In this document: in pieces, positions 1-12,400 of the stretch
How the letters are laid out: every line of letters starts with the position of its first letter
How positions within the stretch are numbered: the first letter of the stretch is position 1
Assembly: GCA_025716855.1 (NCBI GenBank)
Contig: JAIXMQ010000003.1
Location: 666,001-730,000, forward strand
DNA: 64,000 nucleotides
Reading direction: 5' to 3'
Origin: Pilaira anomala
Taxonomy: Eukaryota; Mucoromycota; Mucoromycetes; Mucorales; Mucoraceae
Translations under genes and position numbers: made by a program
Notes under the pieces: generated by a model
What the model was told of the DNA's origin: nothing
What the model saw: only the letters and a program-made list of their open reading frames with translations
The model's database searches: none

Positions 1-435
1 TAGTGACAGGAGCATATATATATTATATTATCAAGCTTATTTATTCGTTTCGTTTATGTACAAGATACATCTACTTTTAAGTGAAGAACTTAACAATAGA
101 ATCAATGCTGATAAGGCTGATGAATCCGCTATTATATCACAAGTTACGAAGAAATCATAATTATTACCATAGATTTAACATAGTACAACTCCTATACTCA
201 TCACACCCTCTCCTTAATAAGAAGATAAAAGATCTGTATTCTAATCTACTACTATTTAATAAAGATAAAGGAATACATACGAAATGTAACTATTTGTTCA
301 AACAAATTAGTTTTAATAATCAATTATTGTATCTATTCAAAAGTAGGGCTTATTTTTTATTTAAGAAGGATTTACATATGTACAATTTTTTTTTTAGGTT
401 GTTTTAAAATGATTTTATATCACATTTCAGAATGA
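1..435. other. 3' flank of the M13 gene
   Basis: No supported gene. An open frame at 81-407 is Leu/Asn/Tyr-rich with no recognisable domain and looks like AT-rich noise. Confidence 0.5.
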
Positions 436-3171
436 TTACCAAATTCCACATTTTGGGCCTTTGGGATTCATTTTACTTCCAATTGGACAGTTGAATACTT
501 TGGCAAACTCTCTATTATTTTGAAATACTTTATTTGCACGAATGGAATCTGGTGCATGTTCGTCAGTAAGCTATAAGAAAAAAAAATATTGTTAGGCGAA
601 TGTATATTATTTTATACAAAGTCAAAAATCAACTTACCGAATCCTTGATTGTTCCCCTCAAAGGCTTTGAACAAAATGAGCGACCAGCATTTATGAAGAA
701 CAAAGCTTCTGGAGAGAACTGGTGAAGTCCCGGAAGAATAGGATTATATCCTTTTCCATCTGCCTTTGAACTTAAATAAGCATCATAAGTAGCAGATAGA
801 CCTTCATTATCAGCAATGTTTTCTCCCAGCGTTAACTATTTTTGAAAAAAGAAAAGATATGAATAAGACATATATAAAGATTTAAACTAGATAAACTTAC
901 AGATCCATCAACCGAATACTTTTTTCCATTTTCATCAGTAATAGTTGCTTTGGAGTATTGTTCAACAAAACACTGTGTCTTTTTTGTATATTTTGCTTGA
1001 GTTGATTTTGACCACCAATTTCTTTCGATACCATATTCATCGTATTGAGATCCATAATCATCGAATGCATGCTATGAAAGAAAAAGTTAGATGGATATTA
1101 GGTTAACTTTATATAATTTATTTACCGAGTATTCATGTGCAAGCGTTTGTCCAATACCACCGTAGTTGAGATAATCAGGGTAGCTTTGGTCATAGTTTGG
1201 TTTTTGAGCAAACGCTACACTTACAAAAATCTAGATAGTTTTAATTAGTACAAGTAAAAAAAAAAAAGAAGTGATTTTTTTTTGGGATATTTACAATATT
1301 TTTAGACAATAAATTAAAAGCATTTACAACTTGAGGCGTAGATATACCAATCCATTCATTCGAGTTCATTTCTCTGCAGAGAGTATCCCAGTAAGTTCTT
1401 AATGTCCATTTGATTAAGGATTTTTCGTTTTCGTAAAAGCTATTATCGTTATTTTGCTTCAAACCACGTATATAGTTATTCATTTCTTTTGGTGAACGTT
1501 CGTCAGGAAAATTTATACTATAAGAAAGTGACTGATTCATTTCGTTTAACTAGAGAAATAAATTATACGTTAGCTTATATATATATATATATACAACGTT
1601 TGTTTGGTTACTTTTTTAATGGCAGATTTTCTTGTAGGTTCATCTAACCAATCTGCATGTTGTATTCTGTTTCTAAGAGATACTTTAATGTTGTCTGCAA
1701 TTAACTCCAATTTTAACCTATCTGATTCTCCATGTGAAGCAATCATAGAATAAAATCTACCAGCCAAGAGCCCAAGGTTTTCGTGAACTTTATCAATACA
1801 TAAACCTGATCTTGTTTGAAAAGGTGAATCTGGCATCATATTTCGTACTTCTGAATCCAACTTGGAGGAATCTTGATTAATTTTATGTACAACAAGATAG
1901 TTTTGAATGGCATCCTTATTTATTGTACGAGAAGGATCATTTACATTGGAAAAATAATTGAGTTCATCAAAGTATGCTGTATTGACTAATTGTATATTGA
2001 GGTTCGAGATTTCACGACTTTTGGGTATATTAGAGCGAAATATATCACTCCAAGAGATGAATGGAAATCGGTCACTGAGATTTTTGATGGTGAGATTATT
2101 AATGATATTATTAGCTCTAGAATAAAGAAGAAGAAAAAAGAATGAATTTTTTTGTAATGTATTATATATTTTGTTAGTATTCACTGACCTTCGTTTGGAT
2201 AATTGAAAAAGTTTCTTTTGAACTGCAATAGCATCATCTACAACAGAATATATCTTATCATCAGATAATATTTCTAGATCATATTCTGTTAAGGCAGAAA
2301 GCCTATTTCTGTCTCTTTCGGTACTATTTGCTATACCAAATAAGGAAGACGTCAGCTCAAATAAAATTTCAGAGCCTTGATCTTTTAATGGGGCAATCTT
2401 GACATCATTAAATTCATTAGGAGGATATACAGTTACAGACATTCTTTTCTTATCATATTCATCAGGGGATAATTCAATTGTAAACAATCCACCTACTTCA
2501 ATAGCAATACCGTCAGAGAATTTTGGGTAACTAATAATGTCCATAATTTTTGATGTGATTTGAAATGAACGATTTTGTTGATCAAGTAAAGCTGCTTCTA
2601 ATTTTAAGGTGCTGATATCCTTGAAAAAGTCTGTCAAAACATTTTCATTATTTGATTCAATATCTACGCATGATGTGTAATAATCTTTTAAAATCTTGAA
2701 GTTTTTCTTATCAATTTTGATATTTTCTTCATCTTCTACTTGAAAACTAGATTTTGACTCGGTTAAACTTAGTAAGTCTGTATATGAACCATCAAGTATC
2801 ATTCTTAATCTTTCTTTGTGTCTTTTTGATTCTACTTCCAAGATTCCAAACCCTAAATTATATATATTTAATGACTTGTGAACATTTGATTTTCTTTATA
2901 TATATATATATATATATTTACCTGCCAATTCTTCTGGAATGACAGCAGCTTTAATCCAGTTACCGCCTAATTTATTTTATTTTATTTAATTAAATTATAC
3001 TCGGCATTGTTACTTTTATTTCTTACAAGTATATTGATAAAAGTCGGAACATGGATCGATATTCATATCTATCGATTGTAATATACTGGAAGCAGTCTTT
3101 ATACATTCATCCGAGAAACAAATATTGCTTATCCCTTCAATTCCACTCAAACTTTTCATTAACGGTGCCAT
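436..3171 (-). CDS. M13 (neprilysin-like) zinc metallopeptidase, copy A
   Basis: Nine exons on the minus strand join in frame to 740 residues: 3171-3027, 2966-2922, 2852-2189, 2116-1612, 1549-1295, 1230-1126, 1071-901, 835-638, 570-436. Family M13 enzymes cleave peptides with a zinc-bound HExxH site. Seen here: the N-terminal [12 protein letters not shown] block, HEYSH at about residues 570-574, the third zinc ligand Glu in GENIADN (about 635), TDEH and a terminal KCGIW. Length is typical of the family, but the protein starts close to the first cysteines with no signal peptide or membrane anchor that I can see, unlike animal neprilysins. The usual substrate-binding NAFY/NAYY reads NAFN, so specificity may differ from copy B (16578-19314). 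The ATG at 3171 was chosen because it precedes the conserved cysteines; an inner ATG lies 15 nt downstream. Confidence 0.9.
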
Positions 3172-5284
3172 GATATCGATGAAGAATTATATATAAAAAA
3201 GAGAAAGAAAAAAAAATGGTAGGGGGGATGGGCGGAATAATCGGATATGAAACAAAAAAGAAAGAAAATAACAAAAAAAAAAAATAACAATTGTATTTAT
3301 AGTAAGTAAAGGCTAGAACGTCTACTCATCTCTTCTTTCAACGGGCTCTGTGTAACAGCCAAACTGAGCCTCGGGAGTTACAATAATAGTTTTTTACTGG
3401 AGAACATTGGTAGTATTGGTGACACTTGAAATTACGGAAATTACTAAACTAGGTTGTCTAAAATTAAGTACATCTATTTGAGCCACTCATTACTCGTAGA
3501 TCGTGCAGATTGGGTTCTCCCCAATAATATTACTCTCAAAACAGTCTTTATTTTTAATAGCAATATTTCCTTTAACTGCCATATCTTAACACAAACAACA
3601 AACGAAAAATAATAACCAATCAGTATTCATCATCAATACTGTTTCGTGAGACACTTTACTTTCAATATCATTAGGATGATAGTTTATATAATGTTGCATT
3701 CTGTAATTTAGGTAGATCCAGATGATGAATTTAATTAAATGTTTTCATATATTTATCTTTGAATACAATTGCACACTTAAAGAATTATACAAATATAGTC
3801 AAATTACCTAAAAAAAAATTATAGTTCCATATTACAGGAAGACAAAAAACTTCACGAAAGAATAATTTTTTAAATCGATTTGCGCAATATTAACAAAAGA
3901 AGATGTAAAAATTACAAATTAAGTAATACTGAGTGCCTTTTTCACTCTCAAGCAATTGTATCCACGTGTAATATGCTACATTTACGTAGATTTAGAGTCA
4001 ATCAATAATATAGTTACACTAAGGTATTTATACTTTTTCATACTTCTCCTTCTTGTTAATATTAGGGAATTACTAACAGTTATTTTATACATCAAAAATC
4101 GTTTAGGGCGTATTATTATTAAATGTACCTTATTATTACATGCTCCATCTGTTTACTAACAAGTACATCAATGAATTATATATTCAATGAATTGTAGTCG
4201 GTACTATTGATTTCATTATGTTATTTCTGATTTATAATAATTAATCGATACTCTAAAATATCAATAGGATTGCTTTTCATAGTATACCATATTCAAGGTT
4301 ACATTGATATTCTTTTTTCTAGATAAAAATTAAGCTTGAGTAGCATATAGTTTGTATATAACCGTACATATGATAGGCGACGAGAGAAAGAAAAGAAAAC
4401 TTTGCGGAATATCTCTGGTCAGGGCTAAAGTAACATAAATTAGTGCCCAGCTCGAGTATATACCAACAACTAAACATGTTTGTTATAAAGCTTAATTTTT
4501 CTCCCAAAGCTCTAAATGGAACGTTAAATCCAGTACGTATTATCTTTGGAGGGAAACAAAAGCTGCAGTTAGCTTAAGTGGAAGATAAAAATATTACTTG
4601 CAAGTATTAATAGAATCAATACCACACTCCCTAGAAACTTCTTTTTTCAAACATTATTTTCTGACAGTCTCAAAATATCCCTTGTCTTTCTGGGAATTCA
4701 TATCCTTTTTGAATATTCGATCACATAATTAAAACCGGAACAACATGTGCTTATTGTTACACTGTAGCACACGTTTTAGAGAGGTACAGTATTTTGATTT
4801 TAGTTTAAGGCTTGATCCGTCTATTCTATTATATAGTAATATCAATGTTGTTTACTCATAATTTTTTAAGTTTTAAGTATGTTGCACATACATAAATTCC
4901 GGTAAAGAATTTTTACTGCAATTGTGCCAAAATCTGAAGTGAGGATGGCATAGCTAGCAATAATAAAAGCAAAATGATGTCCTCTAATTTTAGAAGTTTG
5001 GCATTCACTTCTCGATATTTTTAATAACATGCATTATAATGTCGTACATACAATCCAAAAATGGAAGTATTGGTTAGGAACGCGTTTAAATATAAAAATA
5101 AAATCAAGCTGTAATTAAACCATAATGTATAAAACATAACATGCAGATGTATATATAAATCATGCCATTATTTAAACTGTTCGTAAAATACCAATATATT
5201 ATACCTGCTATTGACTAGGATTGCATTGAAGCTAATTTATTAAATAGCGTTTATCAGAATAATAATAATAATAATAAAAAAAAA
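3172..5284. other. Intergenic, AT-rich
   Basis: Upstream region of the minus-strand M13 gene. A TATAAATA-like box on the minus strand lies at 3294-3301, about 125 nt before its ATG. I found no gene, tRNA or repeat here; short open frames at 3956-4159 and 4319-4507 have no domain or start context. Confidence 0.5.
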
Positions 5285-5880
5285 AGACTTGTTTTCAACA
5301 ATGTTCCAACTACTTTTGAAATCTTAGTACACATATTCAGCTACTTACAGAAAAGCGATTTACTGCAATGCCAATTAACGAACAAGGAATGGTATGAATC
5401 TTCAGTCGAGCTTTTGTATTCCAACCTAAGTGTAGACAAGAGCGATATATCTCGCCTATTAGCCCATACATTATCAAATTCTTCACGCTTGAGCAGCTAT
5501 ATCAAGACAATCTATATCTGGGGATTATTTAAGACAAAAAAAAAAAATAAACATTGGGACGAGCATGGTCTATTGAATGTGATTATATGACAATGTCCTA
5601 ATTTACTAGATCTCGGTACCTGGAGACAAAGCCTATCGGTTTAGACTCAATTTTCATATGCGACTACTCGCGGTCATTATCTCGATTACAATATTTATCA
5701 GGCTCGTGTAGTACCACTTTACTCTTTAGAGCCCCTGTAACCAGTTTGTCAGTACTATCAATCCAAAGCAAAATTTCGGTTGGAGATTATTTGTCTTAGT
5801 TTGGCTAAACTTGAAATTTACAGTAGCAACTATCCATATCGAAAATTTTTGGAATTAATCCTTTAGTTTATTTCAAGGCC
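5285..5880 (+). pseudogene. Degenerate F-box protein gene
   Basis: From about 5285 the plus strand encodes an F-box-like N-terminus: a FEILVHIFSYL segment followed by SDLLQCQLTNKEWYESSVELLY, typical of Mucoromycota F-box proteins in which this region would contact Skp1. The frame stays open from 5219 but has no ATG; it is preceded by an AAT/A run and ends at TGA near 5588. Downstream pieces in shifting frames (for example QCPNLLDLGTW) look like leucine-rich repeat remnants but are broken by further stops. I read it as a dead F-box gene missing its start; a missed upstream exon is possible but would not cure the later stops. It is not closely similar to the F-box pair at 19.7-21.4 kb. Confidence 0.6.
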
Positions 5881-6490
5881 TCTTCGACAAAAGAATATGT
5901 GTAGCAACCAAACAGGGTCTGTTTTTTTAAAAGAAAGCTCTTTTTTAACTACTTACAAAATCATAACACATTTATATGATCAAACTTTTTTATACATATA
6001 TTGGATGGCGTTAACATAATCAAGTCAAGATTTATTTGATCCATTACAAATAATTACTTTTTTTTTTTCTATATGTATACATATTTCTTCTGTTTACCGA
6101 TTTATGATTGCTCTACAGTGGAGCATGTTATTTAGAACGAGTAGTTATGATAATTCATTTATCATATACTTGCGGCTACACCACTTTAGTAGCGAGGCTT
6201 TTTTTTTTTTTTTTTTTTTTTTTAGAGCTGCATAATAATAGGAGCGGATTAAACTCAATGAATAGTATGAAAAAGATTCAATTTATTAATTACATGAAAA
6301 AAAAAAAAAAAAGAAATGGAAAGACAAAAATATTGTAGGTTTGAAGTATAATAAAGTAAAAATACAGTTTTTTTTTTGTGAGAGAAAAAGTTCAAAGAAT
6401 ATAAGTAAGTTTGAGTAAAATAAATAGATATAATAAAAATAATGTAAAAACAGAAGGGGATATTCTTCTGGATATGTAGGTCATGTTTGC
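5881..6490. other. Intergenic with A and T runs
   Basis: Contains T runs near 6200-6222 and an A run near 6298-6312, and lies just 3' of the neurofibromin gene stop. No supported gene. Confidence 0.5.
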
Positions 6491-9400
6491 TTATGCGATA
6501 ATTAATTCAATGATTTCACTTGCAAGTTTTGCGTTTTGTAAAACATTAATAGATGTTGCTCCAAATGTAGGATCACCCAAAGAAGAAAATCCAACTCGCT
6601 CTAATAATACTTTTTGGCTGGGACAAGATTTCCTTGCAGTATCACCAAAAGCAGGATCTGAACAAGCAGTCAAGAGAATTGACTTCACAGACTCGATGAT
6701 GGGTTGACTTGTACTACTAAGTACAATTTGATTCATTTTCGGTAAGAGTGTTTCATATCTATATAAATATTTACATTTAGTGACATATTTATGTATTATG
6801 CATATCTAATTTACTTACACAATAGCAAATACTTCAGGCATAGATATAGCGGCTTCAGCAAGTAAACCATATAAGAACAATTTTTCATTAGTACTATCTA
6901 CCATCTGTAATTGAGTAGCCAACATAGAAACCAGCAATAAAGCAGTTGTTTCATCTGTGATATCTAATCTATCAAACACGCCATCATAAAAGTTGGACTT
7001 ATAGCTTTCAGTTCTTTCATCATCATCACCAACTAAATCAAAACCAGGTTCGGTTAATCCAGCCAATCGTAATACTTCTCGAAGAGCTTCATTTTTGACA
7101 GCAATAGGCAAAAGACCAGCAAGATAGCCCAGATTTTGAGAGTCAAACATACTTGTATTATCAGCATGTTTAGATTCAATATCTAAAAATGTAGTCAAGC
7201 CTTGAAATATAATTTCTTTTGCATTACTGTATCGAACACCCTTCAAAAATATACTGGCTATTGCAAATGAAAAATGCGAGTCAAAGTTAACTCCACATAA
7301 TTGATCCAATTTACGTGCAACATCTGCCATGGGTTCTCTTGCAGCAAGTAAAACATCCACCATACGATCACCTGCAAAATATTCATCAGCATCTAATGCT
7401 CTAAGGATAGCCAACAATAATTCGACTGCCATAGGGAAGGTAGGACCATTATTGATTTCGACAAGGGCAATTGCAATCCAGAAAAGAGGCAATAGATATC
7501 GAGAGTCTGAGGGTAAGCTTTCGACAATATTTTTAAGGCACATCATAATACTAAGGACTAGGTTGGGATCATTTTCGTTAAAGATAGCTAAAGCACCTCT
7601 TAATGCAACCAATATTTGGTATAACAAATCGTCATCTACTTCTTCTCTTCCAAGACATCCAAGTACAACGAAAGCTTGAGGTTGTATAGCAGGATTGAAT
7701 TGGAATGCTGTACTAGCTACTAAACTCATCCAGCGAGATCTCCAAGCATTTGCCATATCTAAAAACAGTTTAATACATTAGACTATCTTTTTTAAAAATA
7801 AAAATAAATTACCTGGTGATGGTGCACTATAGCTTATAACTTCTAACAAATTATTGACAATAGTTTCAAGGGAATGAAGTGGTGTAGGCTCAGAGGCATC
7901 TGTCAAAGTATCCGAAGTAATTGTGAAAGCGTTTGCATGTGGTTTAAATAAACCAAACAAGAGTCTATATTTGGTATCTGAAACTTCGCTTAAAATGAGT
8001 TGAAGTTTTTTAACGTTGGCTTCTTGAATAGGCATAGCGGTACATAAAGATTGAATGATGTTTACAACGAGGCCATGAACAGAAGCTCGAATGATGGTTG
8101 GTCCAACACCTATCACTAAAGAAACAATGTGAAAGATTTCGGGCACGTAACTTTTGACAGGTCCACGATTATTAAATGATAACATCAATACAAAACGAAT
8201 TAAAATTGCAATTTCGTTCCAAGTCCAATGATCTGTCAAGGAGCGAGTAGGTTTAAATGACGTCTTTTGTAAAACCTTTCTTAATCTGGATACAACTTTT
8301 CCTCGAACAGCGATATTGGAAAGTGTCACAAATGTATCAGCCATAGCTTCTGCTTGAGGTGATCCAACACCATGTTCAATGGAGAACTGAATAAATGAGT
8401 CTAAAACCAAATTTAAAATATCATCAATTTGTCCAATCGTCTTCCAAATTTTAGCTTGCACTAATTTATACATCTACAGAAAATAAAATTAGTCTCTTAT
8501 CTGTTTTAATATGTTCTTGTTATCCTTACATCTGTACGAGCAATTGTCAAATCAATCAAATTACGAATGACTTCTTTTGTTTTGATTGTGTTTTTATCGT
8601 TTTCTACACTTGAATTTTGACAAAATCTTGATAGATTAGGTAACCAAGGCATCATATAATCCAAACAAAGATAACGTAAAGGTTCATTCGATTTTTGAAA
8701 TCCAATAAAGCATTCACTGAGAAACTCTAAAGTTAAGCTTTGTTGGTTTTGTGCAATTTTTTCACTAATATTGACAATAAATGCTGTACTATTTGCAGGC
8801 AAACATAAATCGCGTGCATCCAATAATTGATTCCCTACTTCAAAATGAAAGGTAATACTAAGCGCATATAATAAATTATAGGCTGCAAGTCTCAAACTAG
8901 GATCATCACTTCCAATATTAAGTAAGGCCATGTTTAATAATCTACCAGGTACATCATTAGGTCGAATGATTCTTTCTGACATACTATTGGGCTTAGCCAT
9001 CTCTAATCTTCTCTTATTGTGTTTAATTGTCTAAAAGGAGGAGGAGAATATTAATTGCTATGGTATCAGTATTTTATTGAGGTGGTTTACTTACGTTTAC
9101 AATAGCTTCTCGCTTTAAGGAAGTAAATACATGATGTGTTTTTCCCTTGTTATACTTGAAATGAAATTCGTTGACAATTTCCTGGTTTCTTGTGCTTGTA
9201 ACGATATTGACATCTTCGATTTCGGTGATTAAAAACACATCGTTAATGACAGTTGTGACATTGTACATGAATTCTTGCTTTCTCACTGTCATGACCTGCA
9301 CGTATTCTGAGCTAACCTTGATGGTAATAGGGATATTCATTTTATATTGTGATAATCTATTTACTGGATGGAAAACATGACATTGTTCTGTATCCAAAGA

Positions 9401-12400
9401 AGCTTTTTTAAAAAGAAAAAGAGAAAGTCAGAATGATTATCATTTTTATATGATTTATCACTTACTTGTTGATTTAGGTAATCGAACTTCACTAGGATTG
9501 ATGAATTCGTATAGTTCAGCCAATGTGACAGCAAAAAATGTTCTTTTAGCCATTTTATGAGAAACGGGTCTTGGTAACTTTTTGACAAATTTGCGCAAAT
9601 AAGAATTAGGATTGTAAACTAAAATACTTGCGATATTATCTTCAGAATCAAACGGTAAAAGTTGTAAAACTTGACTTATGTATTGAGAAGGCATTTCGTT
9701 TGAAGAACAGAATAAAGTTGTATCAATGACTAATTCCAGACTCTTATTACCAGCACGTTCCATAATCTAAAAAGGAGATCAGCAACTTTTTCTACTATCT
9801 ATATATGTATCTTTTTTACCTGTAACATGTGATAAACCAAAAGTTCAAAATCAATACTATCAGCAAGAACATTTCGAGCAATATAATAAAACACAGGTCG
9901 ATTTGCTTTAGAGACACCACCCTCATAAAAGATATTTTTGGACACAATAGACTCAACACTACGATGACTATTTCTACGCATGAATTCTGCATATAATTGA
10001 TTTGCTGCAGCAAATGTATAACTTCTTAATCCACTGAATTCTTGTTTTGACACCTCAGGTGGTCTTCCAAGTTGAGCAAGCAAATTACAGAATCGATCGA
10101 ATTGACGTTTCCAGAGTTGAGCACTTTCCTGATCTGCATATTGTCTTACTCTTCTCGTTGCAAGTTCTCTTGAGATACGTTCCATATTATCAAACAATAC
10201 ACGATGCAAGCAGCTATAATCTTTATCTTCCATCGGTCTAAATTCAACTGAACTCGCAAGTTCATCTGTTCTACTAATATTTGGATTGGTACTGACTCCA
10301 ATACTACTACTACGAACGCCAGCTGTGTTCTCAAGAGATAAAGGTGCAACGACAGTTGGGACATTAGATATCTCTCTCAAGAAACTAGTGACCTTGTAAA
10401 TATTGCTAGTTAAGAAATCGTTCAAGACAATCATGTATGTTTCTTTCGCACCAAACAAGACGTTATTGGCAAGATTTTGAATTACTTTAGTGGCAATCAA
10501 ATGACCACGTTTCATATCACGAGAAACGGCCACGTTGGATTTGATCAAACCTTCAGATTCTGGAGAAACAATGGCAGGACAAAAGAATCTTAAAAAGATG
10601 AATGCACCTACCGCAGTATATTTGGCTTCAGGATATCGTTCACGTACAGAAGTCAGAATACAATGGCATACTTCTCGGAAAGCACGAGGCGCTTCACCTG
10701 CAGAAGCACAAATGGCATTCAAAAAGAGTTCAGTAGCACTCACAACATTCTGTTTGTTCCTTGAGACATCTTCACCGCTACCCACTTTTGTTGAATCGAG
10801 TTCAAACGTTCTTTCTTCTGGTGGCATTTCAGCTAATTTAATAAAGACAGGTTGAAGTACAGATCGAACATAATCTGCACCATTTTGTTTTGCAAATACG
10901 GATAAAAGTCGTGTAGCAATACTGGTTCTTCTTAATAATTCTGTCTCGCTATCTGTGTTTTGTACTTCCTTTTGAATGACTGCCTTTAAGAGAACGAGCG
11001 CTTTTCCTCTTGATGAGAAACAGGCTAATAAGGCATTGGCGGCATCTTCAATATCTGAAGCAGGACATACATCACAAAGCGATAAAGCAATATGTAAATC
11101 CATACCAACAAGCATCTAAATGTTTATGTTAGATTAAATAAAAAATTGTATGTATGTATGTGTAACTTACATCAACAATCTTTTCATAACGATCAGTAAT
11201 GACAGTTTCTGCAAGTGTTTCAAATTCTGTGCCTTGGTTTAAAATGTTGGTTAAGACCTTCATAAATGCAGTCCTCATTTGAGTATCATCATGATAACCC
11301 ATCGAAAGGGAATATTTTAAACCGGCATCGACGTTTGCGCTTAAAAGGTTGGACATGGCTAAAATCGTACTCTCCTTTAACGGAGCTAAATAAGTTGACA
11401 TATTTTCCTTATTCTATTTAAATTTTAGTATATGTATGTGATGTAATTTAATATATCTTTTACCTTTCCATTCATGTAACCATTTGTTTCTGGGTATTGG
11501 CGTAAACGATGTGCTGAATCCGTTTCAGTCTCTGAATCTCTACATCGATTCAATAATTTGAGGAAAAAAGTAAAGTATTTAAAGAAAATTCGACTCTTGA
11601 TGGGTGTAGAATCCACTTCACGTACAGGATCAGAAGACTGAAGCGGTAATTGATGAAGTAAACCTACGATTGTATTCAAGCAAGATAAATCCAATTCTCT
11701 ATGTAATTTTTCACTTTGGGTGGTTTCAAATGTTGAATATTGATTACTGATATCTGGTTTCAAAGAGAAATCACTTGTCCATTCTACAATAATTTCCAAT
11801 AATTTATTTCGCAACTTAAATTCTTGTCGTAAAGTCACTTTTTCTTTTTTCATCATCAAGACTTCAGTCAGCTGACAGAACTTGATTTTGATCTTTAAGG
11901 CAGATTGTCCACTACCGAGCTTATTTAAATACTTTGCATATTGATTGATTAAACTACTAAAGTCAACTGTTAATAGGTTTTCAGGTGAACCTTCCATACG
12001 GTCCAAAACTAGTTTCAATACACTAATGGCTTGTTCTACAAACAAAGTGTTATGTCCACTACAGATTGGATCACCATCTGGACCAAAGTATTTTGCCAGA
12101 ACAGTTTCCATGTATCTGAAAAGCATTGGATACAAGGCGGGAGATAAATCCGTACCCAAGATTTCTTTGACCCATTCACGTACAATGACGTTATCACATA
12201 ATAACAAATCTACCATATCCACTACAAATTTGTTGACCATGGCAGAAGATTCAGTTGGAGCTGAAATGCGTCTGAATGCAGAACTTTGATCGTATCCACG
12301 AGGCGAGGTGGGTGTGGTGGGTACAGTATCTGCCATTAAACAGATTCCACCGAGGGCAGCTAAAAAGCCCGCATAATTTTGCCATTCCGAAGACTTATCA

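Noticed and set aside
81..407. 108-residue open frame at the left edge
   Set aside because: Low-complexity Leu/Asn/Tyr/Lys sequence, no domain, directly beyond the M13 gene's 3' end.
2117..2188. Read-through of M13 copy A intron 3
   Set aside because: The frame is open, but it inserts a Lys/Phe-rich segment absent from copy B, and GT-AG ends are present at the same place as in copy B.
3300..3420. Possible structured RNA in a slightly GC-richer patch
   Set aside because: No tRNA boxes, no recognisable snRNA or snoRNA motif, and no stable long pairing seen.
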